A stretch of DNA of 64,000 nt. Origin: Caulobacter sp. RHG1. Its GTDB lineage: Bacteria > Pseudomonadota > Alphaproteobacteria > Caulobacterales > Caulobacteraceae. The notes beneath the pieces are model-generated. The model was not told the origin of the DNA. It made no database searches and saw only the letters and a list, made by a program, of their open reading frames with translations. Shown here piece by piece: positions 46,513 to 54,335 of the stretch. The position numbers were made by a program, and so were the translations under genes. The stretch covers positions 620,001 to 684,000 of the forward strand of contig NZ_SMZP01000001.1 of the NCBI RefSeq assembly GCF_013181195.1, written 5' to 3'. Each line of letters begins with the position of its first letter. Positions within the stretch are counted from its first letter, which is position 1.

Positions 46513-47424
46513 ATGACCGTTTTCGTTCTCGGCTCGATCAATCTGGACGCTGTGGCGCGGGTCGATGACCTGCCACGTCCTGGCGAGACCGTCGCCGGCC
46601 TGTCCCTGGAGCTGTTCCTGGGCGGCAAGGGCGCCAACCAGGCGGTCGCCGCCGCACGAATGGGCGCGCCCACCCGCCTGATGGGCGCGGTCGGCGGCGA
46701 CGACAGCGGCAAGAGCCTGAAGGCCAAGCTGGCCGGCTACGGCGTGCAGGTCGCCGACGTCGTCGAACTTGAGGGCGTGCCCACCGGCCAGGCCCACGTC
46801 TGGGTCGCCAACAGCGCCGAGAACATGATCGTGGTCACCGCCGGCGCCAACGCCACGGTCACCCCGCAGCAGGTCACGGCCACGCCGCTGGAGGGCCAGC
46901 GCGTGCTGCTCTGCCAGCTGGAGACCCCGGCCCACGCCATCGAGGCCCTGTTCCGCACGGGCGCGGCCAAGGGGGCGCTACGCATCCTCAACACCGCTCC
47001 GGCCCTGCCGCAGGGCGCAGCGCTGTTCCCGCTGACCGACATCCTGATCCTGAACCAGACCGAGCTGGCGACCTACGCCAAGCTCGACCACGAGCCGGTG
47101 CGCCTGGAGCAGGTCTCGGTCGCCGCCCGCAAGCTGATGAGCCGCCCGGACCAGACGATCATCGTCACCCTGGGCGCGGCCGGCGTGGCCGCCGTGCGCC
47201 GCGACGAGGCCTTCCTGGTCGAGGGCCGCAAGGTCAAGGCGATCGACACCGTCGGGGCTGGCGACTGCTTCTGCGGCGCTCTGGCGGCAGCCCTCGCCGC
47301 CAACATGGACCTGCGCGAAGCGGTCGAGATGGCCAACGCCGCCGCCGCCCTGTCGGTGCAGAAGGCCGGCGCCGCGCCCTCGATGCCGAGCCGCCGCGAG
47401 GTGGAAGCGTTCCTGGAAGGGTAG
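46513..47424 (+). CDS. rbsK: Ribokinase (PfkB family)
   Basis: The 303-residue kinase has the first PfkB signature near LELFLGGKGANQAVAAARMG and the second at IDTVGAGDCFCGALAAALA, where the catalytic Asp of the GAGD motif is at about residue 250. DILILNQTELATYAKL and TIIVTLGAAGVAAV are also typical. It phosphorylates ribose or a related sugar or nucleoside. It starts 30 bases after fliP and is not obviously related to its neighbours. Substrate specificity within PfkB cannot be fixed by eye, so the symbol is a best guess. Confidence 0.82.
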   Translation: MTVFVLGSINLDAVARVDDLPRPGETVAGLSLELFLGGKGANQAVAAARMGAPTRLMGAVGGDDSGKSLKAKLAGYGVQVADVVELEGVPTGQAHVWVANSAENMIVVTAGANATVTPQQVTATPLEGQRVLLCQLETPAHAIEALFRTGAAKGALRILNTAPALPQGAALFPLTDILILNQTELATYAKLDHEPVRLEQVSVAARKLMSRPDQTIIVTLGAAGVAAVRRDEAFLVEGRKVKAIDTVGAGDCFCGALAAALAANMDLREAVEMANAAAALSVQKAGAAPSMPSRREVEAFLEG

Positions 47425-47434
47425 AGGGCGGCGC

Positions 47435-47923
47435 TTAAGCCGCGCGGATGCCCGAGACGCCTTCGGACTGCGAGCCGACCACCGCGTCGTAGCCCAGGAT
47501 CATGTCGACGTCCTTGCCGTTGCTGGCCAGCGGCAGACGCAGCCACAGGATCGACATGTGCGGCGTGCCGCGCCAGGCCAGGCTGTGAACCCCGACGCCG
47601 GGCCGGCGCTCGTCGACGACCTTGTCCAGCTCCTTGCGCCAGTAGTCGAAGGCGGCGGTGTTGTAGACGTCGCCGATCATGCGGCCGGTGATCTCGCGCC
47701 CATAGACGCCGTAGAGACCCGTGCCGGCCAGACGCAGACGGTAGTCGCGCGGCTGGTTCACGACGTCGATCAACGACACCGTCGGCAGCAGCCGCTTCAT
47801 GCTCGAAGGGTGCAGGTCGACGCGCGCCGGGAGGCTCGCCCCCCGGCGGAGGGACGCCCAATAGGCGAACATCTCCTGGTGAGCGCGCGCCGCTGTGGCG
47901 GATGCGCTCAGTTGCGCGGACAT
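47435..47923 (-). CDS. PAS_5 domain protein
   Basis: The 162-residue protein consists of an atypical PAS fold (PAS_5 type). It shows HQEMFAYWASLRRGASLPAR, then LLPTVSLIDVVNQPRDYRLR and LAGTGLYGVYGREITGRMIG. It lacks an output domain. Such small proteins are common in Caulobacter and related alphaproteobacteria, and their partners are unknown. The ATG at 47923 was chosen over upstream starts because it precedes the family-specific segment closely. Three GANTC methylation sites lie just upstream at 47949-47985. Confidence 0.82.
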   Translation of the reverse strand: MSAQLSASATAARAHQEMFAYWASLRRGASLPARVDLHPSSMKRLLPTVSLIDVVNQPRDYRLRLAGTGLYGVYGREITGRMIGDVYNTAAFDYWRKELDKVVDERRPGVGVHSLAWRGTPHMSILWLRLPLASNGKDVDMILGYDAVVGSQSEGVSGIRAA

Positions 47924-47948
47924 CTTCAGAGTCCTTAACAAGCCTTTG

Positions 47949-47985
47949 GAATCACTTCGATTCACTATCGCTTAAGGAACGAATC
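47949..47985. promoter_or_regulatory. Cluster of three GANTC (CcrM) sites upstream of the PAS gene
   Basis: GAATC (47949-47953), GATTC (47959-47963) and GAATC (47981-47985) fall within 37 bases, 26 to 62 bases upstream of the PAS gene start. In Caulobacter, GANTC is methylated by CcrM at the end of replication and can affect GcrA-dependent promoters. Whether these sites regulate the gene is an inference. Confidence 0.5.
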
Positions 47986-48048
47986 GGCGTCCAGCGAAAA
48001 ACGGCCCGCACAGAGAGATTCCCGGGGAGAGTCAACCGAGAACGGAAA

Positions 48049-48078
48049 CGCCCGCCGTCCGGGTTCGGACGACGGGCG
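48049..48078 (-). terminator. Hairpin downstream of mucR
   Basis: CGCCCGCCGTCC (48049-48060) and GGACGACGGGCG (48067-48078) form a 12-base stem with one mismatch and a six-base loop, 48 bases after the mucR-type gene. On the minus strand it is followed by TTTCCGTTC, a weak T-tract, so it is a probable terminator. Confidence 0.6.
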
Positions 48079-48126
48079 CTAGCGGCTCGAACCGTGCGAC
48101 ACGGCCAAGCTATTGTTCAGACTCGG

Positions 48127-48546
48127 CTATTTGCCCTTGCGCGCAGGCTTACGTCCGCCCTGGCCCAGGCCCATCTGCTTGGCGAGGTTCGAGCGGGCCT
48201 CTGCGTAGTTCGGGGCGACCATCGGGTAATCTTTCGGCAGACCCCACTTGGCGCGGTAGTCTTCGGGGGTCATGTCGTACTTGGTGCGCAGGTGGCGCTT
48301 CAGCGACTTGAACTTCCGGCCGTCCTCCAGACAGATCAGATAGTCCGGCGTGATCGACTTCTTCAGCGGAACCGCGGGCTCCTTCGGCGGCGCGATCGGC
48401 TCGGCGACCGGCGAGCCGACGGCGGCCAGGGCGCTATGGACTTGCTTGATCAGGGCCGGCAGGTCGGCGGTCGAGACCGCGTTGTTGCCAACATAGGCGG
48501 AGACGATACCCGCCGTCATCTCGATGAGATCCGATTGATCTTCCAT
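48127..48546 (-). CDS. MucR/Ros-family zinc-finger transcriptional regulator
   Basis: The 139-residue protein starts MEDQSDLIEMTAGIVSAYVG, the conserved MucR N-terminus. The DNA-binding domain has YLICLEDGRKFKSLKRHLRT followed by YDMTPEDYRAKWGLPKDYPM and VAPNYAEARSNLAKQMGLG. MucR proteins bind AT-rich DNA and, in Caulobacter, repress early cell-cycle (G1) promoters together with SciP. The ATG at 48546 gives the family's usual length. I do not assign it to a particular paralogue (MucR1 or MucR2). Confidence 0.93.
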   Translation of the reverse strand: MEDQSDLIEMTAGIVSAYVGNNAVSTADLPALIKQVHSALAAVGSPVAEPIAPPKEPAVPLKKSITPDYLICLEDGRKFKSLKRHLRTKYDMTPEDYRAKWGLPKDYPMVAPNYAEARSNLAKQMGLGQGGRKPARKGK

Positions 48547-48695
48547 AAGGCCTCGCCAGTCGCAAAATCTTGCGGGTATCCGGATTGATTCCGACACCAA
48601 TCGAGGCGTGCATACAAAGATTGTCTGCGCCGATCAATACGCGGGCATCAAGAGATCATCTGTAATGGTGCAGTGTTCACGACAAACGCTCAACC

Positions 48696-48707
48696 CATCA
48701 TATGATG
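48696..48707. promoter_or_regulatory. Perfect palindrome CATCATATGATG upstream of the MucR gene
   Basis: The 12-base perfect palindrome extends to an 18-base dyad (48693-48710) with one mismatch. It lies 150 bases upstream of the mucR-type start and 66 bases beyond the stop of the DUF2336 gene. A regulator-binding site is the simplest reading; no terminator-like T-tract follows. Confidence 0.4.
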
Positions 48708-48772
48708 AGTAAGGGAGGTTGAGTTCCTGAACCTAAACCGCCGACCAACTCGAAGATCAGCGATATCCCTAT

Positions 48773-49990
48773 TTATCGCCCGAAGTCGCGGGCAAGCGCC
48801 AGCATAGCCGCACGCTGGGGCGTCGAGTACTCGTCGATCGCCGCCTCGTCGCCTTCGCGGATGGCCTTGATCAGCGCGGGGGTCAGGGCCGAGGTCAGAG
48901 ACCAGTTCCAGTAACGCAGCACCGTCTGGGCGCGATCGACGGCGATGGTGTCGTAGACCGTCAGCACCCGCTCCAGGGCGTGGTCGATCACGCCGCTGCG
49001 ATCGACCTCCTGCCGGCGCAGGCCACGCCACAACTGGCGCACGCAAGCGCGCGGCAGGCCGGTGGCCTTGCACAGGATGGCCAGAGGCTCGCCGCCCGGA
49101 TCGGTGAAGATCTTGGCGCCGGTCATCGGCTTGAGGCCCGAGAGGTACGAGATCTCTTCGGCGATCTCGCGGGTCACCCCGCCCTCGGCCGCGGCGACGG
49201 CGGCGTCCAGGCTCTCGAACGGGCTCTTGGCGATGGCGGCGCGATTGCGCTGACGGCGCTCGATGAATTGCAGGGCCTTGCGCGACAGCGGATCCTGCCA
49301 GCCCTCGGCCGAGGCCAGGGCGAAGACGTCGCCGACGGCGTCCTGCAGGATCTCCCGCGAGACGGCGAAGCGCTGGAGGATGGTCTTGCGGGCCTCGGCG
49401 TCGGCCCACCAGAACATGACATAGGCATGGCTGGGGCGCAGCTCGGCCCTGCGCAGCAGCAGCGGGATCAGGTGCTGGGCGTCGCGGGTGGCGGCGACGA
49501 CGTTCTCGACGCCCTGGTGGCTGATCTTGACCAGTTCGTTGCGCAGCAGGGTCTCGATGACCGGCGCCTCGGCCATGTCGATCAGGGCGTCGGCCACGAC
49601 CTCGCTGACGCCGCGTCGCTGGGCGATCAGCCGGCGGTGCTCCATCGAAGCGTTGTAGAGGCAGCTGATCAGGTCGGCGTCCGACAGCTTCTCGGCGTCG
49701 ACCAGCAGACAACGGGCCACCGGCAGCTCGTCGCGCAGCAGCAGACGCACCAGCACCCCGGGCATTTCGTTGAGCATGGCCAGGCGACGGGCGACCTTTT
49801 CGCGCTCGGTGACATTGGCGTCGCGCAGCATCTCGACCAGCAGGTCGGCGGTCATCGACCGCTCGAAAGCGTTGATGCGGCTGGTCGGCAGGCAGACCAC
49901 GTCGGCCAGGCGCTTGAGCAGGGTCGTGCGTGAGCGCGGCGCGGGCTTGGCGGCCTCTTCGAACGACGATGTCAGGCCGGGATCGCTCAT
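48773..49990 (-). CDS. DUF2336 domain protein
   Basis: The 405-residue, mostly helical protein contains RLADVVCLPTSRINAFERSM near the start, where DUF2336 begins, and helical repeats such as TEREKVARRLAMLNEMPGVL and EAPVIETLLRNELVKISHQG. The helix-pair layout suggests a HEAT-like scaffold. No catalytic or membrane segments are seen. DUF2336 proteins are typical of Caulobacterales and relatives and their role is unknown. It is followed by the MucR-type gene in the same direction at a distance of about 230 bases. Confidence 0.88.
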   Translation of the reverse strand: MSDPGLTSSFEEAAKPAPRSRTTLLKRLADVVCLPTSRINAFERSMTADLLVEMLRDANVTEREKVARRLAMLNEMPGVLVRLLLRDELPVARCLLVDAEKLSDADLISCLYNASMEHRRLIAQRRGVSEVVADALIDMAEAPVIETLLRNELVKISHQGVENVVAATRDAQHLIPLLLRRAELRPSHAYVMFWWADAEARKTILQRFAVSREILQDAVGDVFALASAEGWQDPLSRKALQFIERRQRNRAAIAKSPFESLDAAVAAAEGGVTREIAEEISYLSGLKPMTGAKIFTDPGGEPLAILCKATGLPRACVRQLWRGLRRQEVDRSGVIDHALERVLTVYDTIAVDRAQTVLRYWNWSLTSALTPALIKAIREGDEAAIDEYSTPQRAAMLALARDFGR

Positions 49991-50066
49991 GCGTCGGAAG
50001 AGAGCAGATCGTGATTAACGGGCCGTGAGCGGGAACGCGACAAAGCGCCCCCGCGCAGTGTTCGCC

Positions 50067-50951
50067 TCAGCGGAACTCCGGCTCCTTCCACTCGGGCCAG
50101 ATGTCCGGAAGGTCGGCCGAGACCTTGTTCGGATAAATCGGCGCGCGCTTCTCCAGGAACGAGGTGACGCCCTCCTTGGCGTCGCCCGACGCGCCGCGCG
50201 ACTGAATGGCCCGGCTGTCGGCCATGTGGGCGTCCATCGGATGGGCCGCGCCCGCCATGCGCCACAGCAGCTGGCGAGTGATGGCCACCGAGACCGGGGC
50301 GGTGTTGTCGGCGATCTCGCGGGCCAGGGCGCGGGCGGCGGGCAGCAGGTCTTCCGGCGCGTGCAGCGAGCGGACGAGGCCCCGATCCAGCGCCTCCTGG
50401 GCGTCGAACACCCGGCCGGTGTAGCACCACTCCAGCGCCGTCTGCAGGCCGACCAAGCGCGGCAGGAACCAGCTGGACGCGGCCTCGGGATTGATGCCCC
50501 GACGCGCAAAGACGAAGCCGAACTTGGCGGCCGTCGAGGCCATGCGGATGTCCATCGGCAGCTGCATGGTCACGCCCACGCCCACGGCTGCGCCGTTGAT
50601 CGCGCCGATGATGGGCTTCAGGCTGTCGTACATGCGCAGGGTCACGCGGCCGCCGCCGTCGCGATAGACGTCGCCGACCTTGCCCTCTTCACGCTCTACG
50701 GCCTGGGGCGAGGAGCGGTCGAAGGTGCCGCCGCCGCCGCCCAGATCAGCCCCAGCGCAGAACGCGCGGCCCGCGCCCGTGACGATCACCGCCTTCACCG
50801 CGTCGTCGGCGTCGGTGACGTCGAACACCTCGATCATGTCCTTCATCATCCGGGCGGTGAAGGCGTTCATCCGGTCCGGGCGGTTGAGGGTGATCGTCGC
50901 GATCCCGTCCTCGACATCATACAGCAGGGTCTCGAAGGTCGGTTGCGACAT
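50067..50951 (-). CDS. Enoyl-CoA hydratase/isomerase family protein
   Basis: The 294-residue crotonase has the oxyanion-hole segment VIVTGAGRAFCAGADLGGGG and the second conserved block IGAINGAAVGVGVTMQLPMD. A catalytic Glu candidate lies in FARRGINPEAASSWFLPRLV. AQEALDRGLVRSLHAPEDLL is the usual C-terminal segment. It is about 30 residues longer than the standard 260. It lies next to the P450/GMC/acyl-CoA synthetase group and could act in side-chain oxidation of the same compound. The substrate is not known. Confidence 0.9.
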   Translation of the reverse strand: MSQPTFETLLYDVEDGIATITLNRPDRMNAFTARMMKDMIEVFDVTDADDAVKAVIVTGAGRAFCAGADLGGGGGTFDRSSPQAVEREEGKVGDVYRDGGGRVTLRMYDSLKPIIGAINGAAVGVGVTMQLPMDIRMASTAAKFGFVFARRGINPEAASSWFLPRLVGLQTALEWCYTGRVFDAQEALDRGLVRSLHAPEDLLPAARALAREIADNTAPVSVAITRQLLWRMAGAAHPMDAHMADSRAIQSRGASGDAKEGVTSFLEKRAPIYPNKVSADLPDIWPEWKEPEFR

Positions 50952-51015
50952 GGGACGTTTCCTCTCCTGGCTTTAGGGCCAGTCAAACATGCGTATGAAC
51001 GGGCGGCAACGACTT

Positions 51016-51141
51016 AGCGCCCCCTCCGTCACGTCGCCTATCGGCGCCGCGCCACCTCCCCCGTTTCACGGGTGAGGAAGAGGCAGCTTCTCCTCCCCCG
51101 CCTGCGGGGGAGGTGGCGGCGAAGCCGACGGAGGGGGCGCT
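51016..51141. repeat. 126-base nested inverted repeat at the P450 3' end
   Basis: AGCGCCCCCTCCGTC (51016-51030) is a perfect inverted copy of 51127-51141. Inside it, GCCACCTCCCCCG (51051-51063) is inverted at 51105-51117. The right arm ends on the first base of the P450 stop codon. There is no open frame inside. It looks like a small non-coding intergenic repeat element, possibly a hairpin that also ends transcription. Whether other copies exist must be checked genome-wide. Confidence 0.75.
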
Positions 51142-52475
51142 CACCCCCGCCGCACCCCCAGCTTGCTGATCGCGTGGACGAAGTTGTTCGGCGCGATCTC
51201 GATCTCGCCGGTCCAGGCCAGATCGGGGAAGCGGGCCAGGATCTGCCGATAGGCCTCCTCCAGCTGGATCTGGGCCACGCGCTTGCCGATGCAGGTATGG
51301 GGGCCGTAGCCGAAGGCGATGTGCTTGCCAGCATTGGCGCGGGTAACATCCAGCTGGTCGGGATTCTCGAACATGGCCGGATCGCGGTTGGCCGCGCCGT
51401 AGTACATCACGGCCTTCTCGCCCTCGCGGATCAGCTGGCCATTGACCTCGACGTCGCGGGTCGCCGTGCGGCGCATGTAGATGACCGGGCTGACCATGCG
51501 GATGAACTCGTCGACCGCCCCGCCCAGCAGCGACGGATCGGCGATCAGCCGTTGCTTCTGCTCCGGGAACTGCGTCAGCAGCTTCATCGCGCCCGACAGG
51601 GTGTTGCGGGTGGTGTCGTTGCCGGCGAACACGATCAGCAGCCACGAGCCGTCCAGATATTCGTCAGCCAGCAGAGAACCGTCGACCTGGGCCCGCGCGA
51701 TCGCGGTCATCAGGTCTTCCTTCGGATCCTCGCGCCGCTTCTTCAGCATCGTTCGGCCGTAGTCGAACATCTCCTCGACGCCGTTGTTGAAGTCCTGGAC
51801 GAACTGCATCAGCTCCAGCGTCGGCGCGACGGGCGCGGCGGCGTTCTGCACCGCCAAGTCCTGGGCGCGCTCCAGATAGTGCATCCATTTCAGGAAGCGC
51901 GGACGATCCTCCGGCGGCACACTCAGGATCTCGCACAGGGTGAACAGCGGCAGGATCGAGCTGAAGTTCTCGACCATGTCGATCGCCGCGCCGCCGGCGA
52001 GCTGCGGCTCCATGCCGTCCAGCAGCCGCGTGACCTCGCCCTTCACCCGGTCGGTCAGACCGCGCAGATAGCCGGGCGTGAAATAGGGCATGTGCTCGCG
52101 GCGCAGCTGCAGGTGATGCGGCGCGTCGAGATTGATCATGGTATCCATCGACGCCCGGAACAGCAGGGCGTGGCGCTTGTCCGGCGGCCCCATCGACATC
52201 AGGATGCCGCCGCGCTGGGACGAAAAGGCCTCCGGATCGCCATTGACCCGCTGGACATCCTCATAGCGCGTCAGAGCCCAGAAGCCCGGCCCGCCGAACG
52301 GCTCGGGGTGCCACATCACCGGTGCGTCGTGGCGCATTCGCGCGAAGTCGGCCCAGGGCTGGCCCTGGGTGAAGCGGAAGATGTCGGCGAGGTCGATATC
52401 GCCCAATGTCGGATAGGTCGGCGGCGCGCCGGGACCGGCTATGCCGTCCACCACCGTCTGGCTGATCAGGTCCAT
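51141..52475 (-). CDS. Cytochrome P450
   Basis: The 444-residue soluble P450 has the heme loop FGYGPHTCIGKRVA with Cys395 as axial ligand. The I-helix motif is LIVFAGNDTTRNTLSGAM, with the oxygen-activating acidic-alcohol pair. The K-helix ExxR is VDEFIRMVSP. It belongs to the bacterial class I enzymes that need ferredoxin and reductase, but no partner genes are adjacent. The start ATG at 52475 has GGGAGG nine bases upstream. Neighbouring GMC oxidoreductase and acyl-CoA synthetase genes suggest hydroxylation followed by oxidation and CoA activation of a hydrophobic compound. Confidence 0.94.
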   Translation of the reverse strand: MDLISQTVVDGIAGPGAPPTYPTLGDIDLADIFRFTQGQPWADFARMRHDAPVMWHPEPFGGPGFWALTRYEDVQRVNGDPEAFSSQRGGILMSMGPPDKRHALLFRASMDTMINLDAPHHLQLRREHMPYFTPGYLRGLTDRVKGEVTRLLDGMEPQLAGGAAIDMVENFSSILPLFTLCEILSVPPEDRPRFLKWMHYLERAQDLAVQNAAAPVAPTLELMQFVQDFNNGVEEMFDYGRTMLKKRREDPKEDLMTAIARAQVDGSLLADEYLDGSWLLIVFAGNDTTRNTLSGAMKLLTQFPEQKQRLIADPSLLGGAVDEFIRMVSPVIYMRRTATRDVEVNGQLIREGEKAVMYYGAANRDPAMFENPDQLDVTRANAGKHIAFGYGPHTCIGKRVAQIQLEEAYRQILARFPDLAWTGEIEIAPNNFVHAISKLGVRRG

Positions 52476-52496
52476 GGCGTTCCTCCCACGCTTTTC

Positions 52497-52511
52497 ACGA
52501 ACGTCGTTCGT
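52497..52511. promoter_or_regulatory. Palindrome ACGAAC-GTC-GTTCGT, candidate TetR-type operator
   Basis: ACGAAC (52497-52502) and GTTCGT (52506-52511) are perfect inverted six-base arms with a three-base spacer. They lie 22 bases upstream of the P450 start in the divergent region before the GMC oxidoreductase. The spacing resembles TetR-family operators, but no regulator gene is adjacent. Confidence 0.45.
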
Positions 52512-52650
52512 TGACGTGACGATAGACAAGCCCCCTGCCCCGCCAACGGCGCCGCGACGGCAACTTGCGCGATCGCGGAAGCTGGGCGCATGCTCTCAAC
52601 TGAACGGTGATCATGCGGACCACACGCAGACACTGACAGGGAGAGAAACG

Positions 52651-54318
52651 ATGGCTGGGATCATCGAGGCCGACTACGTGATCGTGGGCGCAGGCTCGGC
52701 CGGCTGCGTGCTGGCCGCGCGACTGTCCGAGGGCGGAAAGTTCAAGGTCGTGCTGCTGGAGGCCGGCGGCGACGACCGGCCGACCAAGAACCTTGGCCAG
52801 TTCGCCTCGAACATGATGATCCACATCCCGGTCGGCTATTCGTCGACGCTGAAGGATCCCAAGGTCAACTGGCTGTACACCACCGAGCCCGACCCCGGCA
52901 CGGGCGGCCGCACCCACGTCTGGCCGCGCGGCAAGGTGCTGGGCGGCTCGTCCTCGATCAACGGTCTGCTCTACATCCGCGGCCAGCACGCCGACTACGA
53001 CGGCTGGCGGCAGCTGGGCTGCGAGGGCTGGGCGTGGGACGACGTGGCCCCCTACTTCCGCCGCGCCGAGCACCAGGAACGCGGCGGCTGCGAGTGGCAC
53101 GCCACCGGCGGCCCGCTGAACGTCTCGGACGTCACCGAGAAGAACCCGATCTCCGACGCCGTTGTCGAGGCCTGCGCCCAGGCCGGCATCCCACGCAACG
53201 ACGACGTCAACGGCTCGGCCCAGGAAGGCGCGACCTACTACCAGCTGACGGTCAAGAACGGCCAGCGCTGCTCGGCCGCCGTGGCCTATCTGCACCCGGC
53301 CATGACCCGCCCGAACCTGCAGGTCGTGACCAACGCACTAGCCGGCAAGGTCCTGTTCGAAGGCAAGCGCGCGGTCGGCGTCGAGTTCACCCAGAACGGC
53401 GTCAAGCGCGTGGCCAAGGCCCGCGCCGAGGTGATCCTGGCCGGCGGAGCGATCAACTCGCCGCAGCTGCTGCAGCTGTCGGGCGTCGGCCCGGCCGAGC
53501 TTCTGGCGCGTCACGGCATCCCCGTCGTCGCCGACCTGCCCGGCGTCGGCGAGAACCTGCAAGACCACTACGTGATGAGCGTGCGCTATCGGCTCAAGCC
53601 CGGCGTCGTCTCGGTCAACGAGCTGTCCAAGGGCGGCCGCCTGGCCGGCGAGGCGCTGCGCTACCTCTTCCAGCGCAAGGGCCTGCTGACCCTGTCGGCC
53701 GCCCACATCGCCGCCTTTTGTAAGTCGCGTCCGGATCTCGCGGGGCCGGACATCCAATTCCACATCCTGCCGGCGACCATGGACCTGGAGAAGCTGGTCA
53801 ACGAGCAGAAGATGGAGCTGGAGGGCGCGCCTGGCCTGACCATCGCCCCGTGCCAGCTGCGCCCCGAGAGCCGCGGCCACGTGCGTATCAAGTCGGCCGA
53901 TCCGTCGACCTATCCGGCCATCTTCGCCAACTACCTGGCCGATCCGCTGGACCAGGAGGTGGCGGTGGCGGGCCTGAAGTGGGGCCGCAAGATCGGCGAG
54001 GCCCCGGCCTTGGCGCCCTATATCGACAGCGAGATGAATCCGGGCGGTGAGGTCCGCACCGACGAGCAGCTGCTGGACTTCGCCCGTCTCAGCGGCTCGA
54101 CCATCTATCACCCGGTCGGCACCTGCCAGATAGGCCAGGGACCGATGGCCGTGGTCGACGCCCAGCTGCGCGTGAAGGGCCTGGAAGCCTTACGCGTCGT
54201 CGACGCCTCGGTCATGCCGCGCCTCGTCTCCGGCAACACCAACGCCCCCACGATCATGATCGCCGAGAAGGCCAGCGACATGATCCGCGAAGCCGCCCGC
54301 GCGCCGGTCGCGGCCTAA
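52651..54318 (+). CDS. GMC-family oxidoreductase (choline dehydrogenase-like)
   Basis: The 555-residue flavoprotein has the FAD motif DYVIVGAGSAGCVLAARLSE, the GMC signature 1 RGKVLGGSSSINGLLYIRG and signature 2 near GAINSPQLLQLSGVGP. The active-site His is in STIYHPVGTCQIG and the C-terminal SGNTNAPTIMIAEKASDMI holds the second catalytic residue. It oxidises alcohols to aldehydes. The ATG at 52651 with GGGAGAG at 52640-52646 is the start; the longer frame from 52441 is not real. It is 17 bases upstream of the acyl-CoA synthetase and very likely cotranscribed. Confidence 0.92.
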   Translation: MAGIIEADYVIVGAGSAGCVLAARLSEGGKFKVVLLEAGGDDRPTKNLGQFASNMMIHIPVGYSSTLKDPKVNWLYTTEPDPGTGGRTHVWPRGKVLGGSSSINGLLYIRGQHADYDGWRQLGCEGWAWDDVAPYFRRAEHQERGGCEWHATGGPLNVSDVTEKNPISDAVVEACAQAGIPRNDDVNGSAQEGATYYQLTVKNGQRCSAAVAYLHPAMTRPNLQVVTNALAGKVLFEGKRAVGVEFTQNGVKRVAKARAEVILAGGAINSPQLLQLSGVGPAELLARHGIPVVADLPGVGENLQDHYVMSVRYRLKPGVVSVNELSKGGRLAGEALRYLFQRKGLLTLSAAHIAAFCKSRPDLAGPDIQFHILPATMDLEKLVNEQKMELEGAPGLTIAPCQLRPESRGHVRIKSADPSTYPAIFANYLADPLDQEVAVAGLKWGRKIGEAPALAPYIDSEMNPGGEVRTDEQLLDFARLSGSTIYHPVGTCQIGQGPMAVVDAQLRVKGLEALRVVDASVMPRLVSGNTNAPTIMIAEKASDMIREAARAPVAA

Positions 54319-54335
54319 GCCAGAGAGGTATCGAA

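Noticed and set aside
50952..51015. Extra gene between the enoyl-CoA hydratase and the inverted repeat
   Set aside because: The short frames here have no ribosome site or conserved motif and partly lie in the repeat.
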